Shown: in pieces, positions 36,401 to 46,120 of the stretch | Layout of the letters: each line of letters opens with the position of its first letter | Numbering within the stretch: position 1 is the stretch's first letter | Assembly (NCBI GenBank): GCA_020634495.1 | Contig: JACKBR010000024.1 | Coordinates: forward strand, 1-64,000 | Direction: 5' to 3' | DNA from: Ardenticatenaceae bacterium | Lineage (GTDB): Bacteria; Chloroflexota; Anaerolineae; Promineifilales; Promineifilaceae | DNA length: 64,000 nucleotides | Notes under the pieces: model-generated | The model's database searches: none | What the model was told of the DNA's origin: nothing | What the model saw: only the letters and a program-made list of their open reading frames with translations | Translations under genes and position numbers: made by a program

Positions 36401-36839
36401 GCAGTTTTAAAAAAGGCGTCATCAATTTGGAAACAATGCGGTAGATCTTTGGTGGAATGACCTGCTGCATTTTTTCACTGTTGTCCGCTAAAAAAACGAC
36501 ATCCCCCTTGGTTAGGACGATTTTATCGGCAAGTGAGGCATCAATTGGATATGTAAATTCTTGGGTTTTAATGTTGAGGAGTTTTTCTGCTCGTTTCACC
36601 ACACGCATCAATCGGTCAGAAAAAACCATAGAGGTGATATGAAGATTTTTTCCAGATTCGTCGATCAAGTTGATGGTGCCGTGAAGTCCTAATTTAACCA
36701 ACTGCTCGTTAAAAACCTGGTAAACGGCCGTCTCTGATTGTGCCGCCTGCTGTAAGGCGAGTGAGGCTGCATTTAACCCTTGCCAAAAATTGCCATCTTC
36801 TGAGTTGTTGACGAAAGATGCTACCTTAAATTCAATCAT
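33438..36839 (-). CDS. Hybrid sensor histidine kinase (GAF-PAS-PAS-GAF-PAS-HK-REC)
   Basis: 1133 aa, no membrane segments. GAF (about 25-200), PAS (205-325; FESANDGIFLFD), PAS (330-450; PGTIYLCKNE...GYPKEKF), GAF (460-620), PAS (630-745), HisKA with GGIAHDFNNLLVAML (H-box), HATPase with DSGGGM and FDPFFTTKFTGRGLGLAAV, and a C-terminal receiver with VIDDE and phospho-Asp in VLLDLSMPG. A soluble sensor of several intracellular signals. No output regulator is adjacent; the receiver may pass phosphate to a distant partner. Confidence 0.93.
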   Translation of the reverse strand: MIEFKVASFVNNSEDGNFWQGLNAASLALQQAAQSETAVYQVFNEQLVKLGLHGTINLIDESGKNLHITSMVFSDRLMRVVKRAEKLLNIKTQEFTYPIDASLADKIVLTKGDVVFLADNSEKMQQVIPPKIYRIVSKLMTPFLKLPAILAPVFAKSEVIGVMYVAGSVLRIEDVPAIAAFATHLSIALENARLFQAVQTAESQYRRLFESANDGIFLFDRKTRKLLSANPKMLALLGMRAEELGSIRPSRWASPQIYQLYQEHFDIAFEQGNHVFEVPFVTRDGKERHWQISTTVVELNGQPVLNGLVRDITEAKWAEAALRQREEQFRILAANVPGTIYLCKNEPDFPLLYLNDGIEDLTGYPKEKFIAGEIMFSGLIHPEDRAEANEVQTEEQLASGEAFRVIYRVQHKSGQWRWAEDVGAGVFDNKGNLLFLEGVISDITERVRADMLQKTVYRIAAVAHTDISLEELYRSIHDALALFLNVQNFYIALYDKVSDEISVPYFVDKFDSRPEPYPAANGLTEFVMRSNCSKLLTQQQIGFYIDQGMVTLKGTLPQVWLGVPLQSQNEAIGALVVQSYEESTAYSEQDEQFLVFVSEQIASVIERKRAEEQQRRLADELRQQTLLLDAVLAATPDNFLAFDLHGRFQFISPAVSAFLNIPADLIVGKTWQDLNLPFEFGTLSDQDRAAVLQTGKPITREIQYPVADSAYEIEFITNPILDSEGSVVSFVTTARDVTERRKTMRAMHRKQKMESLGVLAGGIAHDFNNLLVAMLGQASLAQVHLNGHHPAFGHVHKVVKAAEQAASLTRQLLAYSGGGQFTIQPFHLNDLIEESFDLLRVALPKKTFLEFDLAEDLPLVEIDTAQLQQVLMNLLINAAEAIGEQPGTILVQTAVRHITEQDTIFWRFTDQPLPPGPYVSLLIEDSGGGMADETITKIFDPFFTTKFTGRGLGLAAVLGIVRSHQGGLKVSSQVGTGTLFELLLPISGKTEVATTADFAPESVADSETAVAGLVLVIDDERAVREAVIDILEMEGIDVLTAANGDEGIALYKTQAQDIDLVLLDLSMPGKSGHETFLELQQFDPNVRILLSSGYSEADATRGFARPPLVGFLQKPYRLDAFIRRLRKFLRVIK

Positions 36840-37211
36840 GATTCATCCCTGTGTACTAACCTAAATAGTGTAGCATAAAGCAGGGTTAGCACGTCTGGTA
36901 AATTGGTCAAAAAGTCAGGTAAATGCAAATATTCACCCCATTTTGGGCTATTTTGCAGGAGATGCGCCAGGTGGCAGTTGATGCCGTAAAAATTCTGCCA
37001 CCAATTCATGGCATTCAGGCAAAATTCGTGTACTATTTTGCCAAAATTTATGAGCATTTTGCAGAACGGCCGTATCCCCAAAAAACGCGCTGCAAAAGAA
37101 ATGAATAAAGTTAAATTTCCGGCAGCCTGAGTGCCGGATTCTTTCTTTTAAGCGTGAAGGGAAACGGCCGTTTTGCGTTAAATTCAACAAAAAAGGAAAA
37201 GATAAAAGGCA
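36840..37211. other. Divergent intergenic region between kinase and SET gene
   Basis: 372 nt. It holds a 6-bp CCGGCA/TGCCGG hairpin at 37119-37137 followed by TTCTTTCTTTT, three copies of TTTTGCA/TTTTGCC words around 36950-37055, and two ACGGCCGT palindromes (37065, 37164). It presumably carries both promoters; none is clear. Confidence 0.4.
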
Positions 37212-37754
37212 ATGGATAATCGTAAAAGCTTTGTTTCTGGCAAGCTGGAAGTCAGAGAGAATCCGGCAAAGGGAAACTACGGGCTGTTTGCCCGTGAGGC
37301 CATCCGGCAGGGCGAACTGCTCATCTGCTGGGGTGGTTCTGTGGTGACAACAGAAGAATTTGACCAGCTTTCACCGTTTGAACGCGAGCACAGCGTGCAA
37401 ATTGAAGAGGATTTGTTTCAGGTTCCACACGGGGCCGACCTTGATCCTGGCGATTATGTAAACCATTCTTGTGACCCCAACCTGGGCATGAGCAACTCCA
37501 TTACCCTGGTTGCCCTGCGTGACATTCAGCCAAATGAAGAAGTTTGTTTCGATTACGCCATGACAGACAGCACCCCATACGACGAATTTGCTTGTGGCTG
37601 TGGTGCCAGCATTTGCCGGGGCATGGTCACAGGCGACGACTGGAAATTGCCCAACCTGCAAACCCGGTACGATGGCTTTTTCTCCCCCTATTTGCAGCGC
37701 CGCATTAACCGGCTCAAGCAAGAAAAAGAGGTCAATGAAATTGTTTTCCTCTGA
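37212..37754 (+). CDS. SET-domain protein (lysine methyltransferase-like)
   Basis: 180 aa. SET order is clear: GNYGLFAREAIRQGELL (SAM-binding N-part), VNHSCDPNLG (NHSCxPN), IQPNEEVCFDYAMTD (FDY catalytic Tyr), then a post-SET-like Cys cluster CGCGASICRG that could bind zinc. The substrate is unknown; bacterial SET proteins may methylate host or own proteins. A eukaryote-like domain, possibly acquired laterally, but its sequence contains no composition anomaly. Confidence 0.88.
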   Translation: MDNRKSFVSGKLEVRENPAKGNYGLFAREAIRQGELLICWGGSVVTTEEFDQLSPFEREHSVQIEEDLFQVPHGADLDPGDYVNHSCDPNLGMSNSITLVALRDIQPNEEVCFDYAMTDSTPYDEFACGCGASICRGMVTGDDWKLPNLQTRYDGFFSPYLQRRINRLKQEKEVNEIVFL

Positions 37755-37786
37755 CTGAAATACCCAGCAACTGGCCTTCAGCCAAT

Positions 37787-37844
37787 AAAAGGTGAGAGTC
37801 ATCTAATCTTTTCTGAAAATTAGAGGTGGCTGTCACCTTTTTTG
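37787..37844 (+). terminator. Terminator after SET gene
   Basis: Long imperfect stem: AAAGGTGA / TCACCTTT at the base and GTCATCTAAT / ATTAGAGGTGGC within, followed by TTTTTTG. Confidence 0.8.
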
Positions 37845-37869
37845 TTGTGCCGGGGTGATTCACATATAA

Positions 37870-38991
<1,122 letters not shown>

Positions 38992-38994
38992 TTT

Positions 38995-39112
38995 GTCATT
39001 CTGAGCGCAGCGAAGAATCTCTCTAAACTTTGGCAGGCAGAGCCTGCGGCAAACGGCAAAACTTGAACAAATGGTGCGCCGTTGGGATGCTTCACTTCGT
39101 TCAGCATGACAT
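38995..39112. repeat. GTCATTCTGAGCGCAGCGAAGAATC inverted element
   Basis: Left arm from GTCATTCTGAGCGCAGCGAA, right arm GATGCTTCACTTCGTTCAGCATGAC: a terminal-inverted-repeat unit of about 118 nt resembling a miniature element, between tgt and uppP. Second copy at 28623-28710. Confidence 0.75.
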
Positions 39113-39133
39113 AAAACAATTACAGGAAGTTTT

Positions 39134-39949
39134 ATGTCAATCATTGAAGCGATTATTATTGGGATTATTCAGGGGGCCACCGAATTTTTGCCCATTTCCA
39201 GCTCTGGGCATCTGGTGCTGCTGCCAGAGGTTTTTCAGATGACCAACCCAGACCTGACGCTGATTGGGCTGGTACACGCCGGAACGCTGCTGGCGGTGCT
39301 CATTTATTTTCGGCAAGATTTGTGGGACATTGTTACGGCCGTTCTGCGCGACCTTGCCCAACGCCAACCATTGGCCAGCGCCAATGCCCGCCTGGGCTGG
39401 TTCATTGTGGTGGGTTCCATCCCGGTAGCATTGATTGGCCTGCCGCTAAAAGGTTTTTTTGAAGATATTTTTAGCAGCCCACGCGCCGCCGCCGGATTTT
39501 TGCTGGTAACGGCCGTTCTGCTGGTGCTGGGTGAACGTATGTTGTCTGGCAAAAAAGACATTCCCCACATGACCTGGACCGATGCCATCGTCATTGGCCT
39601 GTTCCAGGTGATGGCCCTCTTCCCCGGCGTGTCGCGCAGCGGCAGCACCATTGTGGGCGGGCTGTCACGCGGGCTAGACCGCCCCACTGCCGCCCGCTAC
39701 AGCTTTCTGCTGGGTATTCCCGCCATTTTGGGTGCGGGTCTGCAAGCCATTCTGGACATCTTCAGCGCCGATGGCAACGACTTTTCCACCGGCGTCTACG
39801 TCGTTGCTTTTATTGCCGCTGGCGTTACCGGCTATGCCTGCATCCATTGGCTGCTCACCTGGGTAAAAAACCACACGCTGTACGGCTTTGCCGCTTATGT
39901 GGCCCTGTTCAGCATCGTTTTTCTGCTCATTTCCTTCATTGGCGGTTAA
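39134..39949 (+). CDS. uppP: Undecaprenyl-diphosphatase
   Basis: 271 aa, about eight membrane helices. Signature GATEFLPISSSGHLVLLP (about 14-31; catalytic Glu and Ser) and PGVSRSGSTIVGGL. It dephosphorylates undecaprenyl-PP to recycle the cell-wall carrier lipid; it also gives bacitracin resistance in relatives. The next gene starts directly after its stop. Confidence 0.96.
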   Translation: MSIIEAIIIGIIQGATEFLPISSSGHLVLLPEVFQMTNPDLTLIGLVHAGTLLAVLIYFRQDLWDIVTAVLRDLAQRQPLASANARLGWFIVVGSIPVALIGLPLKGFFEDIFSSPRAAAGFLLVTAVLLVLGERMLSGKKDIPHMTWTDAIVIGLFQVMALFPGVSRSGSTIVGGLSRGLDRPTAARYSFLLGIPAILGAGLQAILDIFSADGNDFSTGVYVVAFIAAGVTGYACIHWLLTWVKNHTLYGFAAYVALFSIVFLLISFIGG

Positions 39950-40777
39950 ATGATGATGCGATGGATTTGGCTGCTGCTGGCGCTGGTTGGCACAACGGCC
40001 GTTGCCTGCAACAGTGACCCCGCTCCACCGCCAACTTTGCCAGCCGCCGCCCCACCCGCGCTGCTGCAAATTGGCGTTACCAGCAGCGCCAGCGCAATCA
40101 TTCCGCTGGTACAGCCAGTTTATGCGCAAGAAAACCCGCAAGTAGAATTGCAGTTTGTGTTGAGCAACAACGGCACGCTGCACAATGATCTGGCCAATGG
40201 CCTGCTGGATGCCATCCTGGTACACCACATTCCAGAGGGCACCCCGCGCTACTTTAACCCGGTGGGTCTGGATGGGCTGGTTATCCTGGTTCACCCCAGC
40301 AATCCGGTGCAAACTGTCACTCGTGCAGAGGTGCAGGCGATTTTTAACGGCCGTATCACCAATTGGCAATCTGTTGGCGGGGCCAATGAAGAAATTGTGC
40401 TGCTGAGCCGCGAACAGGGTTCTGGGCTGCGCACGTTGCTGCGCCAGCAGATCATGGCCGAGCAGCGCATTAGCCCCAATGCCCTGCTGCAAACGGGCAA
40501 TGAGGCGATGCTAACGGCCGTTGCCAACAATCCCGCCGCCATTGGCTACAGCAGCATGAGCAGCGCCAGCCAATCCCCCGTGAAGATGTTGCCGATAGAC
40601 GGCCGTTCCGCCACCCCAGCCACCACTGCTGACCAAACCTACCCGCTCACCACCCCGCTCTACTTTGTTGCCGCCACCGAGGCAGAGCCAACTGGCGAGC
40701 TGCGCGCTTTCCTGGCCTGGCTGCAATCAGAAGCAGGGCAGGGCGTGATTGAGGAGGCTTACGGCCGTGTGCGCTGA
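39950..40777 (+). CDS. PstS-like substrate-binding lipoprotein
   Basis: 275 aa. Signal peptide with lipobox VACN (Cys20 or so), Pro-rich linker, then a type-2 periplasmic-binding fold with VQAIFNGRITNWQSVGG and SREQGSGLRTLLRQQIM, as in phosphate-binding PstS proteins. No pst permease genes are nearby. It abuts uppP without a gap (TAAATG), so co-translation is likely. Confidence 0.88.
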   Translation: MMMRWIWLLLALVGTTAVACNSDPAPPPTLPAAAPPALLQIGVTSSASAIIPLVQPVYAQENPQVELQFVLSNNGTLHNDLANGLLDAILVHHIPEGTPRYFNPVGLDGLVILVHPSNPVQTVTRAEVQAIFNGRITNWQSVGGANEEIVLLSREQGSGLRTLLRQQIMAEQRISPNALLQTGNEAMLTAVANNPAAIGYSSMSSASQSPVKMLPIDGRSATPATTADQTYPLTTPLYFVAATEAEPTGELRAFLAWLQSEAGQGVIEEAYGRVR

Positions 40778-40802
40778 AAAACCTCACACTTATCGGCCCA
40801 AT

Positions 40803-41087
40803 CTAATAATTTCCAGATTCCATAGACCTGACAATCCGTGATTTAGCATTCATCATGATGGTTCCCTCCACTTTGCCCCAAACGACCTGCATAGCGGCAA
40901 GCAAGGCCTCTGCCTGGCTTACCGTATCGAATTCGAGATCAATCATTATGTATTTGGGATCGTCAACAGGCTGCAAAATCTGATAACTGCGCACACCAGA
41001 CTTCTCCCGACCAACCGGGTCACTGTCAAAAGCCTTCTTCCAGGCATCATAATCAAAAATTGGATGTTCAATTCGCAACATGTACAT
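40803..41087 (-). CDS. Small alpha+beta-barrel (Dabb/ABM-like) protein
   Basis: 94 aa. MLRIEHPIFDYDAWKKAFDSDPVGREKSGVRSYQI, then MIDLEFDTVSQAEALLAAM, is the ferredoxin-like dimeric barrel pattern of antibiotic-biosynthesis-monooxygenase-like proteins. No cofactor residues identifiable. Either ATG at 41087 or 41081 could start it. GGTGATC precedes it. Confidence 0.75.
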   Translation of the reverse strand: MYMLRIEHPIFDYDAWKKAFDSDPVGREKSGVRSYQILQPVDDPKYIMIDLEFDTVSQAEALLAAMQVVWGKVEGTIMMNAKSRIVRSMESGNY

Positions 41088-41160
41088 TTAGATCACCTTT
41101 CCACCTTTATTGACTTTTAACTTTTAACTGCTTCCAAACTTTAAAATACCGCTTAACACA

Positions 41161-41191
41161 AAAAGCCGCTGACGGGCTGTCAGCGGCTCTG
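41161..41191 (-). terminator. Hairpin with U-tract on the minus strand
   Basis: AGCCGCTGAC/GTCAGCGGCT with a 5-nt loop; T-tract only on the minus strand, 74 nt upstream of the small barrel gene. Could end an antisense transcript or attenuate that gene. Confidence 0.65.
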
Positions 41192-41449
41192 GATTGCAAC
41201 AGATGGGCCTGTCAGCGAGCAGGTATATTCCGTATATTCCAACTCCAGTTAGCAACTAAAAAACGAGATATTTTTGCGAGTTGTGTCTAGAGCGAAATTG
41301 TAATTTAGATATTGCAAAAGTCAATCACCAGTTTTGTGACGGTAGGCTTTTTTTTTTGTTCCCTAACAAACCCGATGCAGAACCATTTTTTTCACCCGCA
41401 ACCCGTTCTTGCCCACTAAAAACAAGATTGCTCGTACCATTTTTACCCA

Positions 41450-41478
41450 TAGACAGAAATCAGAACCAAATCTATAAT
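41450..41478 (+). promoter_or_regulatory. Strong sigma-70-type promoter
   Basis: TAGACA (41450-41455), 17-bp spacer, perfect TATAAT (41473-41478). One mismatch to the ideal -35. Nothing coding of length lies directly downstream. Confidence 0.7.
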
Positions 41479-41484
41479 TAGCCT

Positions 41485-41594
41485 TGAAAACAATATAGTT
41501 TTTACGAAAAGATGATGGCTCATTGAGGACAATGTGCTGTCTGAGCAAAGCCTGATGACCGGACAATTTGTTCGATTAGATCAGGCTTTTTTTT
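41485..41594 (+). ncRNA. Candidate small RNA or attenuated leader of rocD
   Basis: About 110 nt from the predicted start point of the 41450 promoter to a terminator: stem AAGCCTGAT/ATCAGGCTT (41548-41584) followed by eight T. It contains a seven-codon ORF (MCCLSKA, 41532-41555) behind GAGGA whose stop falls in the stem, so a leader-peptide attenuator for rocD is the alternative. Confidence 0.5.
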
Positions 41595-41725
41595 ATCGGC
41601 GTGAGGACTGGCAGTCCTTCAGTTTATAAACAGGCAGGCAACCACTTGTAGGACTGCCAGTCCTGCATCCAGGCATGGCGTTGCCCATAATTCCCCAAAC
41701 CCATTGGCAAGGAGATTGATTCATT

Positions 41726-42919
41726 ATGAACAGTCAAAGATTTATTGAACTCGATGAAACCTACAGCGCCCACAACTATCATCCGCTGGACGTGGTGATT
41801 GAAAAAGCGGAGGGCGTCTGGGTGTATGATGTGGACGGCAAGAAGTATTTGGATTGTCTGGCGGCGTACTCCGCCGTCAATCAAGGCCATTGCCACCCTG
41901 GTATTATGGCGGCCGCCACGGAGCAGATGCACAAGGTGACGCTGACCTCTCGCGCTTTTCGCAATGACCAGATGGGGCCGTTCCTTAAGGAGCTGTGCGA
42001 GCTGACCAACTACGAGATGGCCCTGCCCATGAATACGGGGGCTGAAGCGGTGGAAACGGCCGTAAAAGCAGCGCGTAAATGGGGCTACGAAGTAAAAAAC
42101 GTCCCCGACAACCAGGCAGAAATCATCGTCTGTGAAGGCAACTTCCACGGACGCACCACCACCATCATCGGCTTTTCCAGCGAGGCCAGCTACAAGCGCA
42201 ACTTTGGCCCCTTCACCCCTGGCTTCGTCATGATCCCCTATGGCGATACGGCCGCTTTAGAAGCAGCCATCACCCCCAACACCGTGGGCTTTTTGGTTGA
42301 GCCCATCCAGGGAGAAGGCGGCGTAATCATCCCGCCGCACGGATTCCTTAAAGAAGCATACGACATTTGCCAGCAGCACAATGTTTTGTTTATTGCCGAT
42401 GAGATTCAAACGGGATTCGGCCGTACGGGCAAGCTGTTTGCCTGTGATCATGAAGGCATCAAGCCAGACGTTACCATTGTGGGCAAGGCGTTGAGCGGTG
42501 GTTTTTATCCGGTTTCGGCCGTTCTCACCGACCGTAACGTGCTGGGACTGTTCCACCCCGGTGACCACGGCAGCACTTTTGGCGGCAACCCGCTGGGAGC
42601 GGCCGTTGGTCGTGCCGCCCTCAAAGCCCTGACAGATGAAAAGCTGGTTGAACGCTCCCAAGAGTTGGGCGAATACTTCAAAGGTCGCCTGGAACGCATC
42701 GAAAGTGAACACATCAAAGTTGTGCGCGGCAAGGGGCTGTTCATTGGCGTAGAACTGCACACCCGCGCCCGCCGCTTCTGCGAGGCGCTGCAAGATCGGG
42801 GCATTCTGTGCAAAGAAACGCACGAAAACGTGATCCGCTTCGCCCCGCCGCTGGTCATCAAAAAAGAAGATATTGATTGGGCTTTGGAGCATATTGAACC
42901 TGTGTTGATGATGCCTTAA
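41726..42919 (+). CDS. rocD: Ornithine aminotransferase
   Basis: 397 aa class-III PLP transaminase. ECxxFHGRT-like [36 protein letters not shown] and PLP Lys in [16 protein letters not shown] are the ornithine-type motifs. It converts ornithine and 2-oxoglutarate to glutamate semialdehyde. The start follows AAGGAG. Preceded by the candidate leader RNA. Confidence 0.95.
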   Translation: MNSQRFIELDETYSAHNYHPLDVVIEKAEGVWVYDVDGKKYLDCLAAYSAVNQGHCHPGIMAAATEQMHKVTLTSRAFRNDQMGPFLKELCELTNYEMALPMNTGAEAVETAVKAARKWGYEVKNVPDNQAEIIVCEGNFHGRTTTIIGFSSEASYKRNFGPFTPGFVMIPYGDTAALEAAITPNTVGFLVEPIQGEGGVIIPPHGFLKEAYDICQQHNVLFIADEIQTGFGRTGKLFACDHEGIKPDVTIVGKALSGGFYPVSAVLTDRNVLGLFHPGDHGSTFGGNPLGAAVGRAALKALTDEKLVERSQELGEYFKGRLERIESEHIKVVRGKGLFIGVELHTRARRFCEALQDRGILCKETHENVIRFAPPLVIKKEDIDWALEHIEPVLMMP

Positions 42920-42922
42920 TAG

Positions 42923-42988
42923 TAGGAGACTGGGGATTGGAGATTGGAGATTGAGGATTACTCAATCTCCGGTCACAATCCCCTGCAA
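42923..42988. repeat. GGGGATTGGAGATT repeat with inverted arm
   Basis: ACTGGGGATTGGAGATTGGAGATTGAGGATTA, then CTCAATCTCCGGTCACAATCCCC: tandem GGAGATT units facing their complement. It could serve as the rocD 3' hairpin. Similar words flank lysC (30134-30168). Confidence 0.55.
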
Positions 42989-43048
42989 AACATGTGCGTT
43001 GGTAAAACGGCCGTTTCCTGAGCAAAGTACCGCTTAAGTTAGGTAAAG

Positions 43049-43435
43049 TTGGCAGGTTTGGAAGCAAAAGAGTGGGATTATTGCACGATCAAATTTAGCA
43101 CCTACCACAACATGGGTGGCGGGGAACATGCGGGCCTAAATTATGGCTTGCTGTGGTTTGTAGCTGAAGCCAAAGGGCCAAACGGCCGTTACAGTGCAGG
43201 CAAATCCACCGAAATTCCTTTTGGTCGCGTAGCAGAGGGCATCCCAGATCAACGCAATGCGGCGCACCAAAGCGTGCATCGCGAGCTAGTTGCAGCCCTA
43301 AAAAAAGAAGGCTGGCAACCAATCTCTGGGGGCGGCTCCGGCTGGTGGGAAAAACGGTTCCGCCGCGACCCAGGCAAAGCGCCACTAACTTTAGGCCAAA
43401 AGATTCGCAGCTACTTTTCCCCGGAAAAAGAATAA
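43049..43435 (+). CDS. Hypothetical protein
   Basis: About 128 aa from a TTG start (no better in-frame start upstream). Body: WDYCTIKFSTY, LWFVAEAKGPNGRYSAGKSTEIPF, ELVAALKKEGWQPISGGGSGWWEKRFRR. No family recognised. It may be the first gene leading into the conflict cluster, but a 190-nt gap separates them. Confidence 0.6.
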   Translation: MAGLEAKEWDYCTIKFSTYHNMGGGEHAGLNYGLLWFVAEAKGPNGRYSAGKSTEIPFGRVAEGIPDQRNAAHQSVHRELVAALKKEGWQPISGGGSGWWEKRFRRDPGKAPLTLGQKIRSYFSPEKE

Positions 43436-43624
43436 TTCTCCTTGGCCAATTGGCCATCTGCCTAAAAAACCTTTGCCTAAAAAACCTTAATCAACTGCCA
43501 ATCCACATGGTGCATTCCAGCACTTTTTTGACTATTTAGAGATGCGTTGACAATACGGCCGTTCCCTAAGTAAGATACCCTCTAGCAAATTTGTTCATTT
43601 CCCTGTGCTTAAGGAGGATAAGTT

Positions 43625-44518
43625 GTGAATAATCCCTTGCCCATCCCAGATAACGACAGCGCTGAATTTTTGGACGCCCTCTTTACGGCCGTTACCAACG
43701 AAGAGGGCACATTGGCTGGCGGTGATACGGAGCAGCTCTTTGAAGGAGGAACGGCCGTACAAGGTCTACGCGAAACCAAAATCACCTTTGGCCATCCGCT
43801 GCATCGCCTGACGCGCTTAACCCCCGCCCTTTTTACGGCTTTGGGCATCGAGTTGGACCCCATACTCAAGAAACAACGGCGGGATTATGAATTTTATTCC
43901 ATGACGCTGGCCGTCTCGCTCTCGCCCAAGCGCGGGGCTTCCTTCCAGCGGGTAGAATGTGAGCTACAGTTTGGCCCCGACGGGTTAAAGGCTCCGATTG
44001 TGGAAACCATGTTCCCTCAAACAAAATGGCATTCTGTTTTGTCCTGGGGCGGCGGCATGAATTTGGCTTTGAACGGCCGTCTCGACTGGGAGATTGGCCT
44101 GCCCGACAACGAAGCAGTGGAAGCTGCCAAGCAGATGAGCGGCGCACCGGCAGCCCAGCTTAAAAACAATAACGAAATGAAAGCCCACATCATCCTCCCA
44201 GACTACAGTTTTGAGATGGGCCGGGTAGAAACCAACGCCGCAGGCGAAGGCAACACCTACTGCCGCTGGCGCATTGAAGACCCGCAGTTGCAAAAAACAG
44301 AATCGGCCAACTTTGTTGTTGTTTTTAAGGTGCCAAAAGAGATTAAAACCATTGAACTAAGCGGCATCGTCACCGCCGATACCAAAATGAGCTGGCTTAC
44401 CGCCCAGCTAAACAACGTTTTTGGCGACCTGGCAGATCGCTTCCAGGCGCTGTGGCAGCCCAAGGCAAGGCTGCCCATCGGCGTCAAAGAAACCTGGACG
44501 CTGCCTTTGCCAGAGTAA
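43625..44518 (+). CDS. Unknown protein at head of the CHAT cluster
   Basis: 297 aa from a GTG preceded by AAGGAGG. No signal peptide or recognised domain. Features: an extended beta-rich middle with ECELQFGPDGLKAPIVETMFP and DWEIGLP, and a C-terminal part FVVVFKVPKEIKTIELSG. The start (FLDALFTAVTNEEG) is helical. Placed 160 nt before the CHAT protease gene in the same direction, so a partner or substrate role is possible (guilt by position only). Confidence 0.65.
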   Translation: MNNPLPIPDNDSAEFLDALFTAVTNEEGTLAGGDTEQLFEGGTAVQGLRETKITFGHPLHRLTRLTPALFTALGIELDPILKKQRRDYEFYSMTLAVSLSPKRGASFQRVECELQFGPDGLKAPIVETMFPQTKWHSVLSWGGGMNLALNGRLDWEIGLPDNEAVEAAKQMSGAPAAQLKNNNEMKAHIILPDYSFEMGRVETNAAGEGNTYCRWRIEDPQLQKTESANFVVVFKVPKEIKTIELSGIVTADTKMSWLTAQLNNVFGDLADRFQALWQPKARLPIGVKETWTLPLPE

Positions 44519-44550
44519 TTAGGTGCTTTGCTCAGTTTTCATTTTTAAAT

Positions 44551-44645
44551 CAGTAACTTACGTTACGTAGTTACTCTGGTAGAAACCCTAAGGGTTTTGC
44601 AAAACCAGCACCAATTTCCAGAGCTATAGTAAACCCTTAGGGTTT
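44551..44645. promoter_or_regulatory. Operator-like dyads upstream of CHAT protease gene
   Basis: Three palindromic blocks: AGTAACT...AGTTACT at about 44551-44574, AAACCCTAAGGGTTT at 44583-44597 and AAACCCTTAGGGTTT at 44631-44645 (the last two are 15-nt palindromes differing only at the centre, 48 nt apart). They cannot all be terminators, since there is no T-tract of length. Paired identical dyads before a start suggest binding sites for a repressor. Confidence 0.6.
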
Positions 44646-44679
44646 GCGCTGCGTAACATCAGTCAGTAAGGAAAAATTT

Positions 44680-46074
44680 ATGTCTGACGCTACTTATACT
44701 TATCATGTCAACATCATCAGCCGGGAAAGTGTGCAGGTTCGTAAAATTGATGGAAACGGCCGTTCCGCTGGCAACCCACCCGGCACATTTGGCTACAAAG
44801 GCAACCGTAAAAAGCTGATCGAAAACCTTAGCCAAAAAGCCAATGCACGTACCATTACTAGCGATGAAATCCAAACTTTGGGGGAAACTCTTTTCCAGGT
44901 TCTCTTCAACGAAAGCTTGCGTGTTGATTTTCTCAAAACCTACAATGAGCTTAAGAAAGAAAACAACATCACCCTGCGCCTGGAACTGGGAGCAGATGAA
45001 AAGACCTTGCCAGATGTCGCCGCCCTGCCCTGGGAATTCCTGTGCGCACCTTCCAACGATATTACAGGCCAGGTCTGGCTGGGAACCGATCCCAATGTCG
45101 TCCTGTCCCGTACCAGAGACCTTTGGGAGCCAGCTGCACCTATTCAGCTAGCCACCAATGAAAAGCTGCGCATCGCTGTGGTCGTCTCCGCACCAACCGA
45201 TAATCCAGTAAAAGTACTCTATGAAAAGCTGTGGCAAGCGTTGCAAAAATTGGCCGAAGATAATTCAGAGAAGATTGAGCTGCTGCCGCTAGTCCAGTCG
45301 GCCACCAAAGAAGCGATTGATGATCTTCTAGAAGATCATGAGCCTCATATTTTTCATTTTATCGGACACGGCCGTCTCAAAAATGAAGCTGGGAACGAAA
45401 TTGGAGAAATTGCCCTGATGCACGAGAGTGGTCAGGCGCGTTGGGTCGATGCGCAACGATTTAGCACCCTGTTTGCTCGCCACCAACCTGGCGTAGTGCT
45501 TTTGCAAGCCTGTGAGGGCGGCCAACTGTCTGCTTCGCAGGCGTTTGCTGGCGTGGCTTCGCAAATTGTGCAGCAGCAAATTCCCGTGGTGGTGGCCATG
45601 CAGTATGAAGTCAGCAACAGCATTGCCCGCAAGTTTGCCGTGGAATTTTACGAGCGGCTGGCCGAGTTTAAGCCGGTTGACGTGGCCGCGCAGGAAGGTC
45701 GCAACCGCATCTCTGACTTTAATTCCAGCCGCAATTTTGCCACGCCCGTCCTTTTTATGCGGGCAGAGAAGGGCCATCTGTTCAGCCCGCCGTCCGCCGC
45801 TGCCCAAAACCCAGAGCCTGTCACGCCTCATGCCCCTGGTGAATTAGCCAGCGAACAACGCAGCCAACTACGGATGAAGCTTAGCAAATATTTTAGCCTG
45901 AACGACCTTTATGGCCTTTGCTTTGATTTGAACATTGACAAGGACAATTTTCCAACAACCCAGGGTAAAGACACGTTTATCCAGCATTTGGTTGAATATT
46001 TGGAACGCAACGGCCGTATCGACCAATTCCTGGCGCTCTGCAAAAGGGATCGGCCTAAGGTACAATGGCCCTGA
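44680..46074 (+). CDS. CHAT-family protease with C-terminal EAD (catalytically complete)
   Basis: 464 aa. N-terminal domain (1-125; shared with the next protein), CHAT caspase-like peptidase (about 130-385), linker, and EAD death-like domain (397-464; KYFSLNDLYGLCFDLNIDKDNF...FLALCKRDRP). The dyad is intact: His230 in HFIGHG and Cys278 in LLQACEGG. It is the only complete CHAT of three in the cluster, hence the likely executioner. The EAD should join it to the giant protein and to the orphan EAD adaptor. ATG 44680 follows AAGGA. Confidence 0.9.
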   Translation: MSDATYTYHVNIISRESVQVRKIDGNGRSAGNPPGTFGYKGNRKKLIENLSQKANARTITSDEIQTLGETLFQVLFNESLRVDFLKTYNELKKENNITLRLELGADEKTLPDVAALPWEFLCAPSNDITGQVWLGTDPNVVLSRTRDLWEPAAPIQLATNEKLRIAVVVSAPTDNPVKVLYEKLWQALQKLAEDNSEKIELLPLVQSATKEAIDDLLEDHEPHIFHFIGHGRLKNEAGNEIGEIALMHESGQARWVDAQRFSTLFARHQPGVVLLQACEGGQLSASQAFAGVASQIVQQQIPVVVAMQYEVSNSIARKFAVEFYERLAEFKPVDVAAQEGRNRISDFNSSRNFATPVLFMRAEKGHLFSPPSAAAQNPEPVTPHAPGELASEQRSQLRMKLSKYFSLNDLYGLCFDLNIDKDNFPTTQGKDTFIQHLVEYLERNGRIDQFLALCKRDRPKVQWP

Positions 46075-46120
46075 GACTTACCCCAACACATCTATAAATC
46101 TCAGCATCTAACTTTATGCT

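Noticed and set aside
41281..41481. 66-aa plus-strand ORF
   Set aside because: Poor composition with a T9 run, no ribosome site, and overlaps the promoter at 41450.
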